DNA of 64,000 nt from CAIODY01 sp046051225 (GTDB taxonomy: Bacteria; Bacteroidota; Bacteroidia; Chitinophagales; CAIODY01), in the NCBI GenBank assembly GCA_046051225.1, contig JBJOOR010000008.1, positions 62,001-126,000 on the forward strand, given 5' to 3'. This document shows positions 1 through 8,135 of this stretch, piece by piece. Position 1 is the stretch's first letter. Every line of letters starts with the position of its first letter. A model generated the notes under the pieces. The model worked only from the letters and a program-made list of their open reading frames with translations, was not told the origin of the DNA and did no database searches. A program made the translations under genes and the position numbers.

Positions 1-1
1 A

Positions 2-568
2 ATGTGCTTTGCAAAAGCAATACAGGCGCAGGATATAGATAATAAGAAACTGCAATATTATATATCGGGAAAAGATACTTTTTACATTTATACATTGCAT
101 ACAGTATGGTGTATTGATAAAAAAAAGTTTGCTACTGATTTAGAAAGATATCAATACAATCAACTTAAATACAATATTAAAGTTGTGTTTCCGTATGTAA
201 AAGAGGCTGGTAGAATTGTAAACGAGGTAAAAGAAAAATTACCCACATTAACCAATAGAGAACGCCGAAAATTTATTAAACAAAAAGAAGAAGAGCTTCG
301 TGTACGATTTGAAGACCCACTAAAAAACTTATATGATACGCAAGGCAAACTATTGATTTTATTGATAAATAGAGAAACAGGAAATAGCGTATATCAAGTT
401 TTAAAAGATATTAAAAACCCCGTTAGGGCTGCTATGTACGAAACCACAGCTATTGTAAATGGATTAAATTTAAACGAAAAATGGGATGCTAAAAAATATA
501 AATCGGAAGAAGAAATAATGGAAAATTATGAAATGATGTATGGCTATGCAATTCCCGTTGTAAACTAG
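2..568 (+). CDS. DUF4294 family protein (5' end possibly outside window)
   Basis: The first ATG is at base 2, so the real start may lie upstream; 188 residues are visible. The middle has the pattern I associate with the Bacteroidota-specific DUF4294 family: VVFPYVKEA (residues 61-69), a basic helix NRERRKFIKQKEEELRVRF (85-103) and a GKLLILLINRETG stretch (about 115-127). The family's biochemical function is unknown. No membrane segment is visible in the part seen; a signal peptide, if any, would be in the missing portion. The gene ends 133 bases before the convergent PorP/SprF-like gene. Family call fairly firm, function unknown. Confidence 0.75.
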   Translation: MCFAKAIQAQDIDNKKLQYYISGKDTFYIYTLHTVWCIDKKKFATDLERYQYNQLKYNIKVVFPYVKEAGRIVNEVKEKLPTLTNRERRKFIKQKEEELRVRFEDPLKNLYDTQGKLLILLINRETGNSVYQVLKDIKNPVRAAMYETTAIVNGLNLNEKWDAKKYKSEEEIMENYEMMYGYAIPVVN

Positions 569-700
569 TTTTACAACATTTTTTTATATTTCAACACTAT
601 TGTAAGTTCAATAGCATGAAAGTTTTTTGGGCTATACTTTAACTACTTAATAGATGATTATGTATAGCAGTTTATTTTTATTATTTCATGAAAATAGAAA

Positions 701-1687
701 TCATAAAAACCTTGGGCTATAAATTATTTTGCCACGTGGTGGCGGTGGCGGTGCAATAAAACGATAATGTAAGCCTATTTCATTGCTGCCTATTGATGTT
801 TTACGAATTTGCGAAATGCTAGCATCATAAGAATAAACCATCAACAATTCGGGTTTAATTTGATAAGCAAATAAAAATATTACGCCATCGGCAGTGGTTT
901 TAGAAAAGCCTCTAAAGCCTAATCCTATCGACATATTTTTTTTATATATAGCTATAGCCATAATATCAGTTGTAGTTTTTTTAAAATCAGATTTTATAAA
1001 TACTGAAGGTGTAAATTTTAAATTTGAATTAATTTCTTTTTGATATTGGGTTTGAAAATATAATGTTGGCGAATATTGAACAATGCCCGAACCTGTGGCT
1101 GTACTGAATTTTAAAGGCATTGGCAATAAATGATTCAACGATAATGAAACCGAATAGTTTTCTTTTAGCAAACTTGTTCCAATTCCTATATCGGGCTTTA
1201 TCGCATTGATAGTAGATGTGGGCAATGATGCATCATTGTGATTGATGTTTCCATTATCATAATCACCTTCCGATGCTCGTAATTTATCGCCATACAAACT
1301 ATATTGAATCAATCCTGCTTGAATGCCAGCATTAAAATATCCTGCGTTTATTCTTTTTTTAAAAGCATATTGTAGTTGCACATTTGTGCTGCGATGTACT
1401 GCCGCAAAATCATTAATGATTGATAATCCTAAGCCACCTTTTAATTTATTGTTGGGCAAATGAACATATAAAGCTTGCGAAAATGGTTGCCCTTTAAACA
1501 AGGTCCATTGGCTACGAAATGAGCCGCCAGCAGCCAATCCATTATAGCTGCCAGCTAATGATGGATTAAATACCGATGATAAATATGGCGAATGTGAAAA
1601 CTGTGCATCGGCTTGTGCAACTACTTTTTTCGATAAAAAAAAGCAAGTTGTTATCAATAAAAAAATAATTACAATTTGTTGTTTCAT
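701..1687 (-). CDS. PorP/SprF family type IX secretion system membrane protein
   Basis: A 328-residue protein with a signal peptide (MKQQ followed by a hydrophobic run and cleavage near VVAQA), then the PorP/SprF opening QFSHSPYLSSVFNPSLAGSY (mature N-terminus), where these outer-membrane beta-barrels place the conserved N-P-A-x-x-G-like motif. Alternating beta strands run to the C-terminus. Family members anchor or help export type IX-secreted proteins and are often paired with a large secreted partner. I chose ATG at 1687 because the upstream in-frame ATG at 1708 adds seven polar residues before the signal peptide. The gene is divergent from the RND transporter and stands alone, without an obvious secreted partner next to it. 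Confidence 0.85.
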   Translation of the reverse strand: MKQQIVIIFLLITTCFFLSKKVVAQADAQFSHSPYLSSVFNPSLAGSYNGLAAGGSFRSQWTLFKGQPFSQALYVHLPNNKLKGGLGLSIINDFAAVHRSTNVQLQYAFKKRINAGYFNAGIQAGLIQYSLYGDKLRASEGDYDNGNINHNDASLPTSTINAIKPDIGIGTSLLKENYSVSLSLNHLLPMPLKFSTATGSGIVQYSPTLYFQTQYQKEINSNLKFTPSVFIKSDFKKTTTDIMAIAIYKKNMSIGLGFRGFSKTTADGVIFLFAYQIKPELLMVYSYDASISQIRKTSIGSNEIGLHYRFIAPPPPPRGKIIYSPRFL

Positions 1688-1772
1688 GTCGTCAGTTTGC
1701 TGCTGCAAAATACAAAAATAAAATGTTCTACGTTATTCCCATTTAATATCAACTTTAAAAACACAAAGAAAT

Positions 1773-1780
1773 TATCTTTG
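1773..1780 (+). promoter_or_regulatory. Bacteroidota-type -7 box (TATCTTTG) for the RND transporter gene
   Basis: TATCTTTG fits the TAnnTTTG -7 consensus of Bacteroidota. It lies 15 bases before the ATG at 1796, giving a leader of about 8-11 bases and no room for a Shine-Dalgarno site. A clear TTG -33 element is not visible. Confidence 0.55.
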
Positions 1781-1795
1781 CAAAAAAAATAATTA

Positions 1796-4117
1796 ATGAA
1801 TAGCTGGAATAAAATAGCCGAATTTATTTTAAAACAACGATTGCTATTATTGATATTGCTTGGCGTATCAACCATAGTAATGGGATTTTTTGCATCAAAA
1901 GTTAAAATCACGAATGAATTTAATAAGAGCATTCCTACCGATAATCCTAAATATATTGAATACCTAAATTTTAAAAATAAATTTGGCGAAGATGGAAACA
2001 TAATGGTGGTAGGCTTTAAAACAGATAAAATTTTTCAAAAAGATTTTTTTAATGCATTTCAATTATTATCAGATTCGATAAAAAAAATTGATGCTGTAAA
2101 AAATGTACTAGTATTTAGCAAAGCCATTAATGTGATAAAAGATACAGCTACGAATAAATTTTTTACTCAAAATGTTTTTCCTAATCAAGCCTCATCGCAA
2201 CACGAATTAGATAGTTGTTTTACTGTTTTTAAATCGTTGCCATTTTACAAAGGATTATTATACAACGATACCAACAATGCTGTGTTGATGGCTATTACGA
2301 TTGATAAAAATGTGATGAATACGCCCAAACGTGAAGCATTGGTAAATCAAATTCAAACCAAAATAAATGCATTTGCATCAATTAAAAATATTGAAACACA
2401 CCTTAGCGGATTGCCTTTATTAAGAACCTTAATTGCAAAAAAGATTTCGAAAGAAAGCACCTTGTTTACCATTGTTTCATTAGCACTTACAGCATTAATT
2501 TTACTGGTTTTCTTCCGTTCGTTTGCTGCTATGTTTTATTCGTTAATTACTGTTTTTATTGGCGTAATATTTTCGTTAGGCACTATTGTTTTATTGGGTT
2601 ATAAAATATCATTGCTTACCGCATTAGCGCCTACATTAATTGTGGTAATTGGCATTCCGAATTGCGTTTATCTCATCAATAAATATCATACCGAATTAAA
2701 TAAAGGATTAGATAAAATGAAAGCGCTGCATAATGTAATTGAAAAAATGGGCGTAGTTACTTTGTTTACCAATCTTACGGCTGCCATAGGTTTTGGGGTT
2801 TTTGTATTTACTAAAAGCGCCATCTTATTCGAGTTTGGAATGGTGGCTGGCATCAATATCATTTTAATTTTCATTATCTCTTTGATTTTTATTCCATGTG
2901 TGTTTAGCTATTTGCCTACGCCATCTGATAAGCACACAGATTATATGGATAATAAATGGTTAACGACCGTGTTAGATAAAATTGAAAATTGGGTTTTTAA
3001 TCATCGTATAAAAGTTTATTTAATTTCGTTAGGCTTTGCAATAGTAGGAATAGTAGGCATTTTGAGGCTTCAGGCTTTAAGTTTTATTATAGATGATTTA
3101 CCAAAAAAAGATGTATTGTACACCGATTTAAAATTTTTTGAAACCAATTTTAAAGGCATTATGCCTTTTGAAATTGTGATTGATTGCAAAAAGAAAAAGC
3201 AAGCCACATCGCCAAAAACATTTATCAAAATAGCACAACTCGAAAAAGTATTAGCCAAATATTCAGCATTTTCAAAACCATTAAGTTTAGCACAAGGCGT
3301 AAAGTTTGCTACACAAGCTTATTACAATGGCGATGCTTCGCAATTTCGTATTCCAACCGATGAGTTTGAACAAGCATTTGTGTATGGTGCTTTACTGAAA
3401 AACAAAGGCAAAGGAAACCAAATGAATTCGATGTTGGCATCATTTATTGATTCAACAAAACAAACAACAAGAGTAAGTATAAGCATGATGGATGTAGGCA
3501 GCAAACGCTTACCTGCTATCATTGATAGCCTTCGCCCACAGGTTGATAAAATATTTGATACAGCAAAATATAAAGTAACTTTTACGGGCACAAGTGTTAC
3601 ATTTTTAGAAGGCACAAAATTTATTGTAAATGGCTTACGTGATAGTTTAATATTAGCTTTTCTTTCTATTATATTTTGTATGATTTGGTTGTTCCGTTCG
3701 TGGCGTATTTTATTAATTTCATTAGTGCCAAATATTTTGCCCATCATTATCACAGCAGGTGTTATGGGTTGGATGGGCATAGCTCTAAAACCATCAACAG
3801 TACTGATATTCAGCATCTCATTAGGTATTGCTATCGATGTTACGATTAGGTTTTTGGTAAATTATAAACAAGAATTAGCTACGCATCATTTCGATATTCC
3901 AACCACTGTAAAGCATACAGTACATGAAACAGGTGTAAGCATTATTTATACATCGCTAATTTTATTTGCAGGCTTTTTTATCTTCTGTATCAGTGGTTTT
4001 GGAGGTATTGTTGCTTTAGGATTACTTACATCACTAACATTGATTTTATCTATGATTACTAATTTAACCTTGTTGCCTTGTTTATTGCTATGGTTAGATA
4101 AACAAGATAAGAAATAA
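1796..4117 (+). CDS. RND superfamily / MMPL-type membrane transporter
   Basis: A 773-residue inner-membrane protein built as two repeats. Each repeat is one N-terminal helix (about 14-33 and 409-428), a periplasmic domain and a five-helix bundle (about 220-365 and 614-765). The bundles contain the MMPL/SSD-like signatures GIPNCVYLINKYH (about 285) and GIAIDVTIRFLVNY (about 676), where RND proteins carry residues of the helix-4 relay. At this size, with no outer-membrane or adaptor partner beside it, it resembles the lipid/hydrophobe exporters of the MMPL/HpnN branch rather than the tripartite HAE1 drug pumps. The substrate cannot be read from sequence. The following thioesterase gene is 28 bases away and may be co-transcribed. 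Confidence 0.85.
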   Translation: MNSWNKIAEFILKQRLLLLILLGVSTIVMGFFASKVKITNEFNKSIPTDNPKYIEYLNFKNKFGEDGNIMVVGFKTDKIFQKDFFNAFQLLSDSIKKIDAVKNVLVFSKAINVIKDTATNKFFTQNVFPNQASSQHELDSCFTVFKSLPFYKGLLYNDTNNAVLMAITIDKNVMNTPKREALVNQIQTKINAFASIKNIETHLSGLPLLRTLIAKKISKESTLFTIVSLALTALILLVFFRSFAAMFYSLITVFIGVIFSLGTIVLLGYKISLLTALAPTLIVVIGIPNCVYLINKYHTELNKGLDKMKALHNVIEKMGVVTLFTNLTAAIGFGVFVFTKSAILFEFGMVAGINIILIFIISLIFIPCVFSYLPTPSDKHTDYMDNKWLTTVLDKIENWVFNHRIKVYLISLGFAIVGIVGILRLQALSFIIDDLPKKDVLYTDLKFFETNFKGIMPFEIVIDCKKKKQATSPKTFIKIAQLEKVLAKYSAFSKPLSLAQGVKFATQAYYNGDASQFRIPTDEFEQAFVYGALLKNKGKGNQMNSMLASFIDSTKQTTRVSISMMDVGSKRLPAIIDSLRPQVDKIFDTAKYKVTFTGTSVTFLEGTKFIVNGLRDSLILAFLSIIFCMIWLFRSWRILLISLVPNILPIIITAGVMGWMGIALKPSTVLIFSISLGIAIDVTIRFLVNYKQELATHHFDIPTTVKHTVHETGVSIIYTSLILFAGFFIFCISGFGGIVALGLLTSLTLILSMITNLTLLPCLLLWLDKQDKK

Positions 4118-4145
4118 ATGAAGCAGCTATTTTTTCAAAATTAAT

Positions 4146-4535
4146 ATGATTACAAAATTTATTATCGGAGATAAAAAATATTATCAGCATATAGTTCAAA
4201 CAATTGATGCTGCCACATTTGCATCGGGTAATGTGCATCCAGTGTATAGCACATTTGCATTGGCAAGAGATGCCGAATGGTGTTGTAGATTATTTGTATT
4301 AGAAATGAAAGAAGCCGATGAAGAAGGCATAGGCACTTTTATTAAAGTACAACATCAATCGCCGGCTTTAGTAAATTCGATAGTTGAGTTTGAAGCCGAA
4401 ATAATTCTGCAAGAAAAAAATAGTGTGGTTTGTAAATTTATTGCAAAAGTGGGTAATAGAATTATTGCCACTGGCGAACAGGGACAAAAGATTTTGAAGA
4501 AAGAAAAACTGAATGATTTGTTTAATAACTTGTGA
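4146..4535 (+). CDS. hotdog-fold thioesterase, fluoroacetyl-CoA thioesterase (FlK)-like
   Basis: A 129-residue single-domain protein with the pattern of FlK-like hotdog thioesterases: an N-terminal strand-helix with VYSTFALARDAEWCCR (about 28-43), a central VQHQSPA (about 68-74) that carries the family's catalytic-type His, and a final strand with NRIIATGEQGQKIL. Such proteins hydrolyse acyl-CoA thioesters in the cytoplasm or act as CoA-binding house-cleaners; the acyl group is not predictable. It follows the RND transporter by 28 bases and precedes terC by 14 bases, so the three are probably one transcript. Confidence 0.7.
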   Translation: MITKFIIGDKKYYQHIVQTIDAATFASGNVHPVYSTFALARDAEWCCRLFVLEMKEADEEGIGTFIKVQHQSPALVNSIVEFEAEIILQEKNSVVCKFIAKVGNRIIATGEQGQKILKKEKLNDLFNNL

Positions 4536-4549
4536 ACCAATTTTAATTC

Positions 4550-5518
4550 ATGTTTTCAGCTTCTGCATTTAATGAAACTAATTTGTACATTGCCTTTGGC
4601 ATAGTAATGCTTGTTGTAATTATTTTCGATATAGGATTATTTCAAAAAAAACAACATACACCTACTTTTAAAAACACATTGCTGCAAACCAGTTTTTGGT
4701 TTGCCATTGCTTGTATGTTTGGCGCTGCTTTATGGTTGATAAAAGGACATGAAACTGGCGCACAATTTTTTAGTGGTTATTTAATGGAATGGTCATTATC
4801 GGCCGATAATATTTTTGTGTTTATTTTATTGCTTAATTTTTTTCAAATGCCCGAAACATCCCATCAACGGGTATTGTTTTGGGGCATAATAGGCGCTATT
4901 ATTTTTCGAATTATTTTTATTTCACTAGGAAGCACATTGGTAGCCAACTTTCATTGGATACTTTACATCTTTGGTGCTATATTGATTTACACAGGTGTGA
5001 AAATATTTTTTGAAAAAAGTGATGAAGGCGAAGATGATGGTTTTAAACCTGAACAAAATTTCATGTATAAATTCATGAAAAAATATTTGCCTTTTAGCGA
5101 TGATGTATCAGCAACACAAATGTGGTTAAAGCAAAATAACAAACGAATTTATACACCTTTGTTTTTCGTAATATGCATGATTGCTACTACCGATGTGTTG
5201 TTTGCCATTGATAGTATTCCAGCTGTATTTAGCATTACGCAAAATAAGCTAGTAATATTTTCGAGCAATATTTTTGCTGTGATGGGTTTAAGGTCGATGT
5301 TTTTTTTGTTGAGTAATATTATTAAGCGCTTTGATTATTTGCAACAAGGCATTTCATTTATTCTGATTTTTATTGGTTTAAAAATGATGCTTGAATTATT
5401 TAACGATTTAAAATTATTTCATTTCGAAATACCCACTGCCTTATCATTAGCCATTATTGTAGCGGTATTAGGTGGGTCAATTTTAGTATCGTTGATAAAA
5501 GAAAATAAGCAACAATAA
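4550..5518 (+). CDS. TerC family integral membrane protein
   Basis: A 322-residue, eight-to-nine-helix membrane protein. The TerC signatures are plain: MEWSLSADNIFVFILL (about 78-93) with the membrane-embedded Asp, TTDVLFAIDSIPAVF (about 212-226) with two more acidic residues, and SSNIFAVMGLRSMFFLL. TerC/Alx proteins move manganese (and perhaps other metals) out of the cytoplasm and are linked to tellurite resistance and metalation of exported proteins. Length is normal for the Alx-like branch. No tellurite-resistance operon surrounds it, so a metal homeostasis role is more likely than tellurite resistance. No yybP-ykoY-type riboswitch is visible upstream. Confidence 0.88.
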   Translation: MFSASAFNETNLYIAFGIVMLVVIIFDIGLFQKKQHTPTFKNTLLQTSFWFAIACMFGAALWLIKGHETGAQFFSGYLMEWSLSADNIFVFILLLNFFQMPETSHQRVLFWGIIGAIIFRIIFISLGSTLVANFHWILYIFGAILIYTGVKIFFEKSDEGEDDGFKPEQNFMYKFMKKYLPFSDDVSATQMWLKQNNKRIYTPLFFVICMIATTDVLFAIDSIPAVFSITQNKLVIFSSNIFAVMGLRSMFFLLSNIIKRFDYLQQGISFILIFIGLKMMLELFNDLKLFHFEIPTALSLAIIVAVLGGSILVSLIKENKQQ

Positions 5519-5556
5519 ATTAGTAGTTTTTGTAAATAGTAAAACAAAAAAAAGCA

Positions 5557-6039
5557 ATGAAAATTAAAATAGGATTTGGATATGATGTACATCAATTGCA
5601 AGAAGGTAGAGAGCTTTGGCTAGGGGGCGTTAAACTTGAGCATTCAAAAGGCGCATTAGGGCATAGCGATGCAGATGTAATTCTTCATGCTATTTGTGAT
5701 GCCATTTTAGGTGCATTAAATGTGGGCGATATTGGCAAACATTTTCCTGATACGGATAAGCAATTCAAAAATATTGATAGCAAAATATTATTGAAAAGTG
5801 TTTTTGAATTGATGACAAAAATGAATTTTAGAATTGGAAATATTGATTGTTCGCTTACTTTAGAACGACCAAAAATTGCCCCTCATATTTTAAAAATGCA
5901 AACTTGCATTGCCCAAATTTTACAAACCGAAATAGAAAATGTTTCGATTAAAGCTACTACATCCGAAAAGCTTGGCTTTGTAGGCAGAGAAGAAGGTGTG
6001 TGTGCTTATGCAGTAGTATTGATTGAAAAAATAAGTTAA
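5557..6039 (+). CDS. ispF: 2-C-methyl-D-erythritol 2,4-cyclodiphosphate synthase
   Basis: Catalyses ring closure of CDP-methylerythritol 2-phosphate to methylerythritol cyclodiphosphate, the fifth step of the non-mevalonate isoprenoid pathway. The 160-residue length is typical. The metal ligands are present: the DVH motif at Asp10/His12 and His44 in GHSDADVILH. HFPDTD (62-67) and TTSEKLGFVGREEG near the C-terminus match the CDP and active-site loops. No ispD is fused or adjacent. The spacing to terC is 38 bases and to the next gene 27 bases, consistent with one run of plus-strand genes. Confidence 0.96.
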   Translation: MKIKIGFGYDVHQLQEGRELWLGGVKLEHSKGALGHSDADVILHAICDAILGALNVGDIGKHFPDTDKQFKNIDSKILLKSVFELMTKMNFRIGNIDCSLTLERPKIAPHILKMQTCIAQILQTEIENVSIKATTSEKLGFVGREEGVCAYAVVLIEKIS

Positions 6040-6066
6040 AAATTATCTGTAATAAATAAAACCGAA

Positions 6067-6789
6067 ATGATAAAATACGTTATCAAGCTTAAAGAATTTT
6101 TGTTGTACACTCAATTGCTTAGCATATTCAAGCCTTTTAGCAATTTGTTTCATACGCTGTATTATTTTAATCGATTAACCACATTTGTACAACTGCATAA
6201 AAACGGATTATTACTAAATGATTTTTATGTTTCGAAACGTGATTATAACAAGCGCTATACATTGTATGAAAAGGTATCGTTGGCGCATCAAAAAAATAAT
6301 ACTGAATTAGTATATTTAGAATTTGGTGTAGCCTCGGCTTTATCATTTAAATGGTGGTTGAATCATAACGCCCATCAAAATTCGAAATTTTATGGCTTTG
6401 ATACTTTTGAAGGTTTGCCCGAAAACTGGGGTAGCTTTTATGTAAAAGGCGATTTGGCGCATGGTGTACCTAGTATTGATGATAAACGAGCTATGTTTTT
6501 GAAAGGCTTGTTTCAAGATACTTTGCCATCGTTTATTGAGCAACATAAAGCTGAATTACAACAACCTAAAATTATTCATTTAGATGCCGATTTATACACT
6601 GCTACTTTATTTGTGTTGATGCAATTGTATCCTTATTTACAAAAAGGCGATTTGATTTTCTTTGATGAATTTTCGGTGCCTACCCACGAATTTAAAGCCT
6701 TTGATGAATTTACACAAACCTGCTATATTAAATTAAAACCCATTGCTGCGGTAAATAATTTTTATCAAACTGCATTTGTGGTAGAGTAG
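6067..6789 (+). CDS. TylF/MycF-like class I SAM-dependent methyltransferase
   Basis: A 240-residue soluble protein. The SAM-binding region reads YLEFGVASALSFKWW (about 82-96), followed by KFYGFDTFEGLPENW, which is characteristic of TylF/MycF-type sugar O-methyltransferases. The metal/acceptor region is HLDADLYTATLFVL (about 172-185) and FFDEFSVPTHEFKAFDEF (about 197-214). These enzymes methylate hydroxyls on sugars or small molecules. The acceptor is unknown and no glycan cluster is beside it, so it may act on a surface polysaccharide or glycoprotein made elsewhere. The fold call is firm, the substrate is not. Confidence 0.75.
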   Translation: MIKYVIKLKEFLLYTQLLSIFKPFSNLFHTLYYFNRLTTFVQLHKNGLLLNDFYVSKRDYNKRYTLYEKVSLAHQKNNTELVYLEFGVASALSFKWWLNHNAHQNSKFYGFDTFEGLPENWGSFYVKGDLAHGVPSIDDKRAMFLKGLFQDTLPSFIEQHKAELQQPKIIHLDADLYTATLFVLMQLYPYLQKGDLIFFDEFSVPTHEFKAFDEFTQTCYIKLKPIAAVNNFYQTAFVVE

Positions 6790-6876
6790 TTAAAAAACAA
6801 ATACAATCTTTGAAGAAGCTACGTTTTTTTTAAGCCTATTTAGGTATTATGTTTACGCTTACTATTTTTTACCCAC

Positions 6877-7644
6877 ATGCGTTTACTAAAATTATTTATT
6901 GTATTGGTAGTGGTTTGCATTTGCCACACCGCTACCGCCCAAACACCTAACACATGGCTACAAAAAGCCAGCTTGCCCGATACAGGCAGGGCAGGTGCTT
7001 TTGCTTTTAGTATTGGCAATAAAGGTTATTTGGGTGGTGGGTTTAATAATGGCTGGCAAACTTTTTTAAAAGATTTTTGGGAGTATGACCCTGCTACTGA
7101 TACTTGGACAAGAAAAAATGATTTGCCATTTGGTAAAAGAGCTTTAGGAATCAGTTTTAGTTGCAATGGAAAAGGTTATGTTGGCTTAGGACAAGATACT
7201 TTATATTTCGATTCATTATATACTGATTTATGGGAATATGAACCAATTACAGATACTTGGACACAAAAGGCTAATTTCCCAGGTTTAGGGAGAAGATACG
7301 CAGCTAGCTTTTTGATAGATACCATAGGTTATGTAGGTACAGGTGAATCAGCAGCAGGAAATCCATTAAGTGATTTTTGGGCATATAATACTACCACAAA
7401 TATTTGGCAGCAAAAGGCTAATTTTATTGGAACAAGCAGAATGACAGCAACAGCATTTGCATCTTCTACAAAAGGATATGTAGGATTAGGGACTGATTTT
7501 TTTGAAACATGGAAAAATGATTGGTATGAATATAATCCTACAATAGATGCATGGTTACAAAAAAATAATTTCCCTGGCACATCACGAAACTTCGCTTTAG
7601 GATTAAATATTAATGGAAAATTATTTTTAGGGGGGGAGGGGTAA
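6877..7644 (+). CDS. kelch-repeat secreted protein, N-terminal part (frame broken at a G tract)
   Basis: The 255-residue frame starts with a signal peptide (MRLLKLFIVLVVVCICHTATAQ) and then shows about five kelch blades. Each has a GYLGGG/GYVGLG-type Gly-rich strand, then FWEYDP or WEYEP, then DTWTQK. Kelch propellers are exported beta-propellers, and here the export route would be type IX. The frame stops at 7644 in the middle of a blade, directly after a run of seven G. One additional G would carry the frame, in register, into the downstream ORF, which holds the rest of the blade and the secretion signal. As read, this product lacks its T9SS signal and would probably stay in the periplasm. 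Confidence 0.75.
   Translation: MRLLKLFIVLVVVCICHTATAQTPNTWLQKASLPDTGRAGAFAFSIGNKGYLGGGFNNGWQTFLKDFWEYDPATDTWTRKNDLPFGKRALGISFSCNGKGYVGLGQDTLYFDSLYTDLWEYEPITDTWTQKANFPGLGRRYAASFLIDTIGYVGTGESAAGNPLSDFWAYNTTTNIWQQKANFIGTSRMTATAFASSTKGYVGLGTDFFETWKNDWYEYNPTIDAWLQKNNFPGTSRNFALGLNINGKLFLGGEG
7630..7641 (+). repeat. homopolymeric G tract at the kelch-gene frameshift
   Basis: Seven G, one A and four G in a genome that is otherwise very A+T-rich. A run of eight G instead of seven would join the two halves of the kelch gene in one frame (continuing GGGGVNSPNGVADVDDFW). Such runs are slippery for replication and also error-prone in sequencing. Confidence 0.9.
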
Positions 7645-7658
7645 ATTCGCCAAATGGA

Positions 7659-8129
7659 GTGGCAGATGTGGATGATTTTTGGCAATACTTTCCTAAATAT
7701 GATGCATGGGTAATAAAAACTAACATTTCTTATAAACTCTCTGCAACTACTCCATTTTCGATAAATGATACAGGATATTTTATAGCAGGTTACAGTAGTT
7801 TAATTCAAGGTGGTTATTTAAAAACCAATTTTGAATATACTCTCGACACTTTAGGTTACACAGGTATTACTAAAATATCAAACCAACAAGTGATGGGATT
7901 ATCAATTTATCCTAACCCAACAGCATCTGTATTACATATTAAAACTGATGATTTTAAAATTAAAAGTGTTAGTATCTCAAATATTATAGGGGAAGAATTA
8001 TTTAATCTACATATCGTTACTCCAACTACTCTGCAAATAATTGATGTTAGCGGTTTTTCTGCTGGTGTTTATTTTATTAAAGTAACAGATGAAAATGGGA
8101 ATATGATGAATGGGAAATTTGTAAAATAA
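7659..8129 (+). CDS. kelch-repeat secreted protein, C-terminal part with T9SS type A sorting signal
   Basis: The coding similarity to kelch blades resumes just before this ORF's first ATG (DVDDFWQYFPKYDAW), then the sequence ends in a type A type IX secretion domain. That domain reads LSIYPNPTASVLHIKT, the usual SxxNxxGxxxF-like middle, and a close with SAGVYFIKVTDENGNMMNGKFVK. That C-terminal pattern is recognised by the type IX system and cleaved by the PorU sortase-like protease at the cell surface. The ATG at 7659 is not a credible independent start, because no signal peptide follows it. The piece is best read as the second half of the gene beginning at 6877. It meets the 1972-residue surface-protein gene tail to tail, six bases apart. 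Confidence 0.75.
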   Translation: MADVDDFWQYFPKYDAWVIKTNISYKLSATTPFSINDTGYFIAGYSSLIQGGYLKTNFEYTLDTLGYTGITKISNQQVMGLSIYPNPTASVLHIKTDDFKIKSVSISNIIGEELFNLHIVTPTTLQIIDVSGFSAGVYFIKVTDENGNMMNGKFVK

Positions 8130-8135
8130 TATCAA

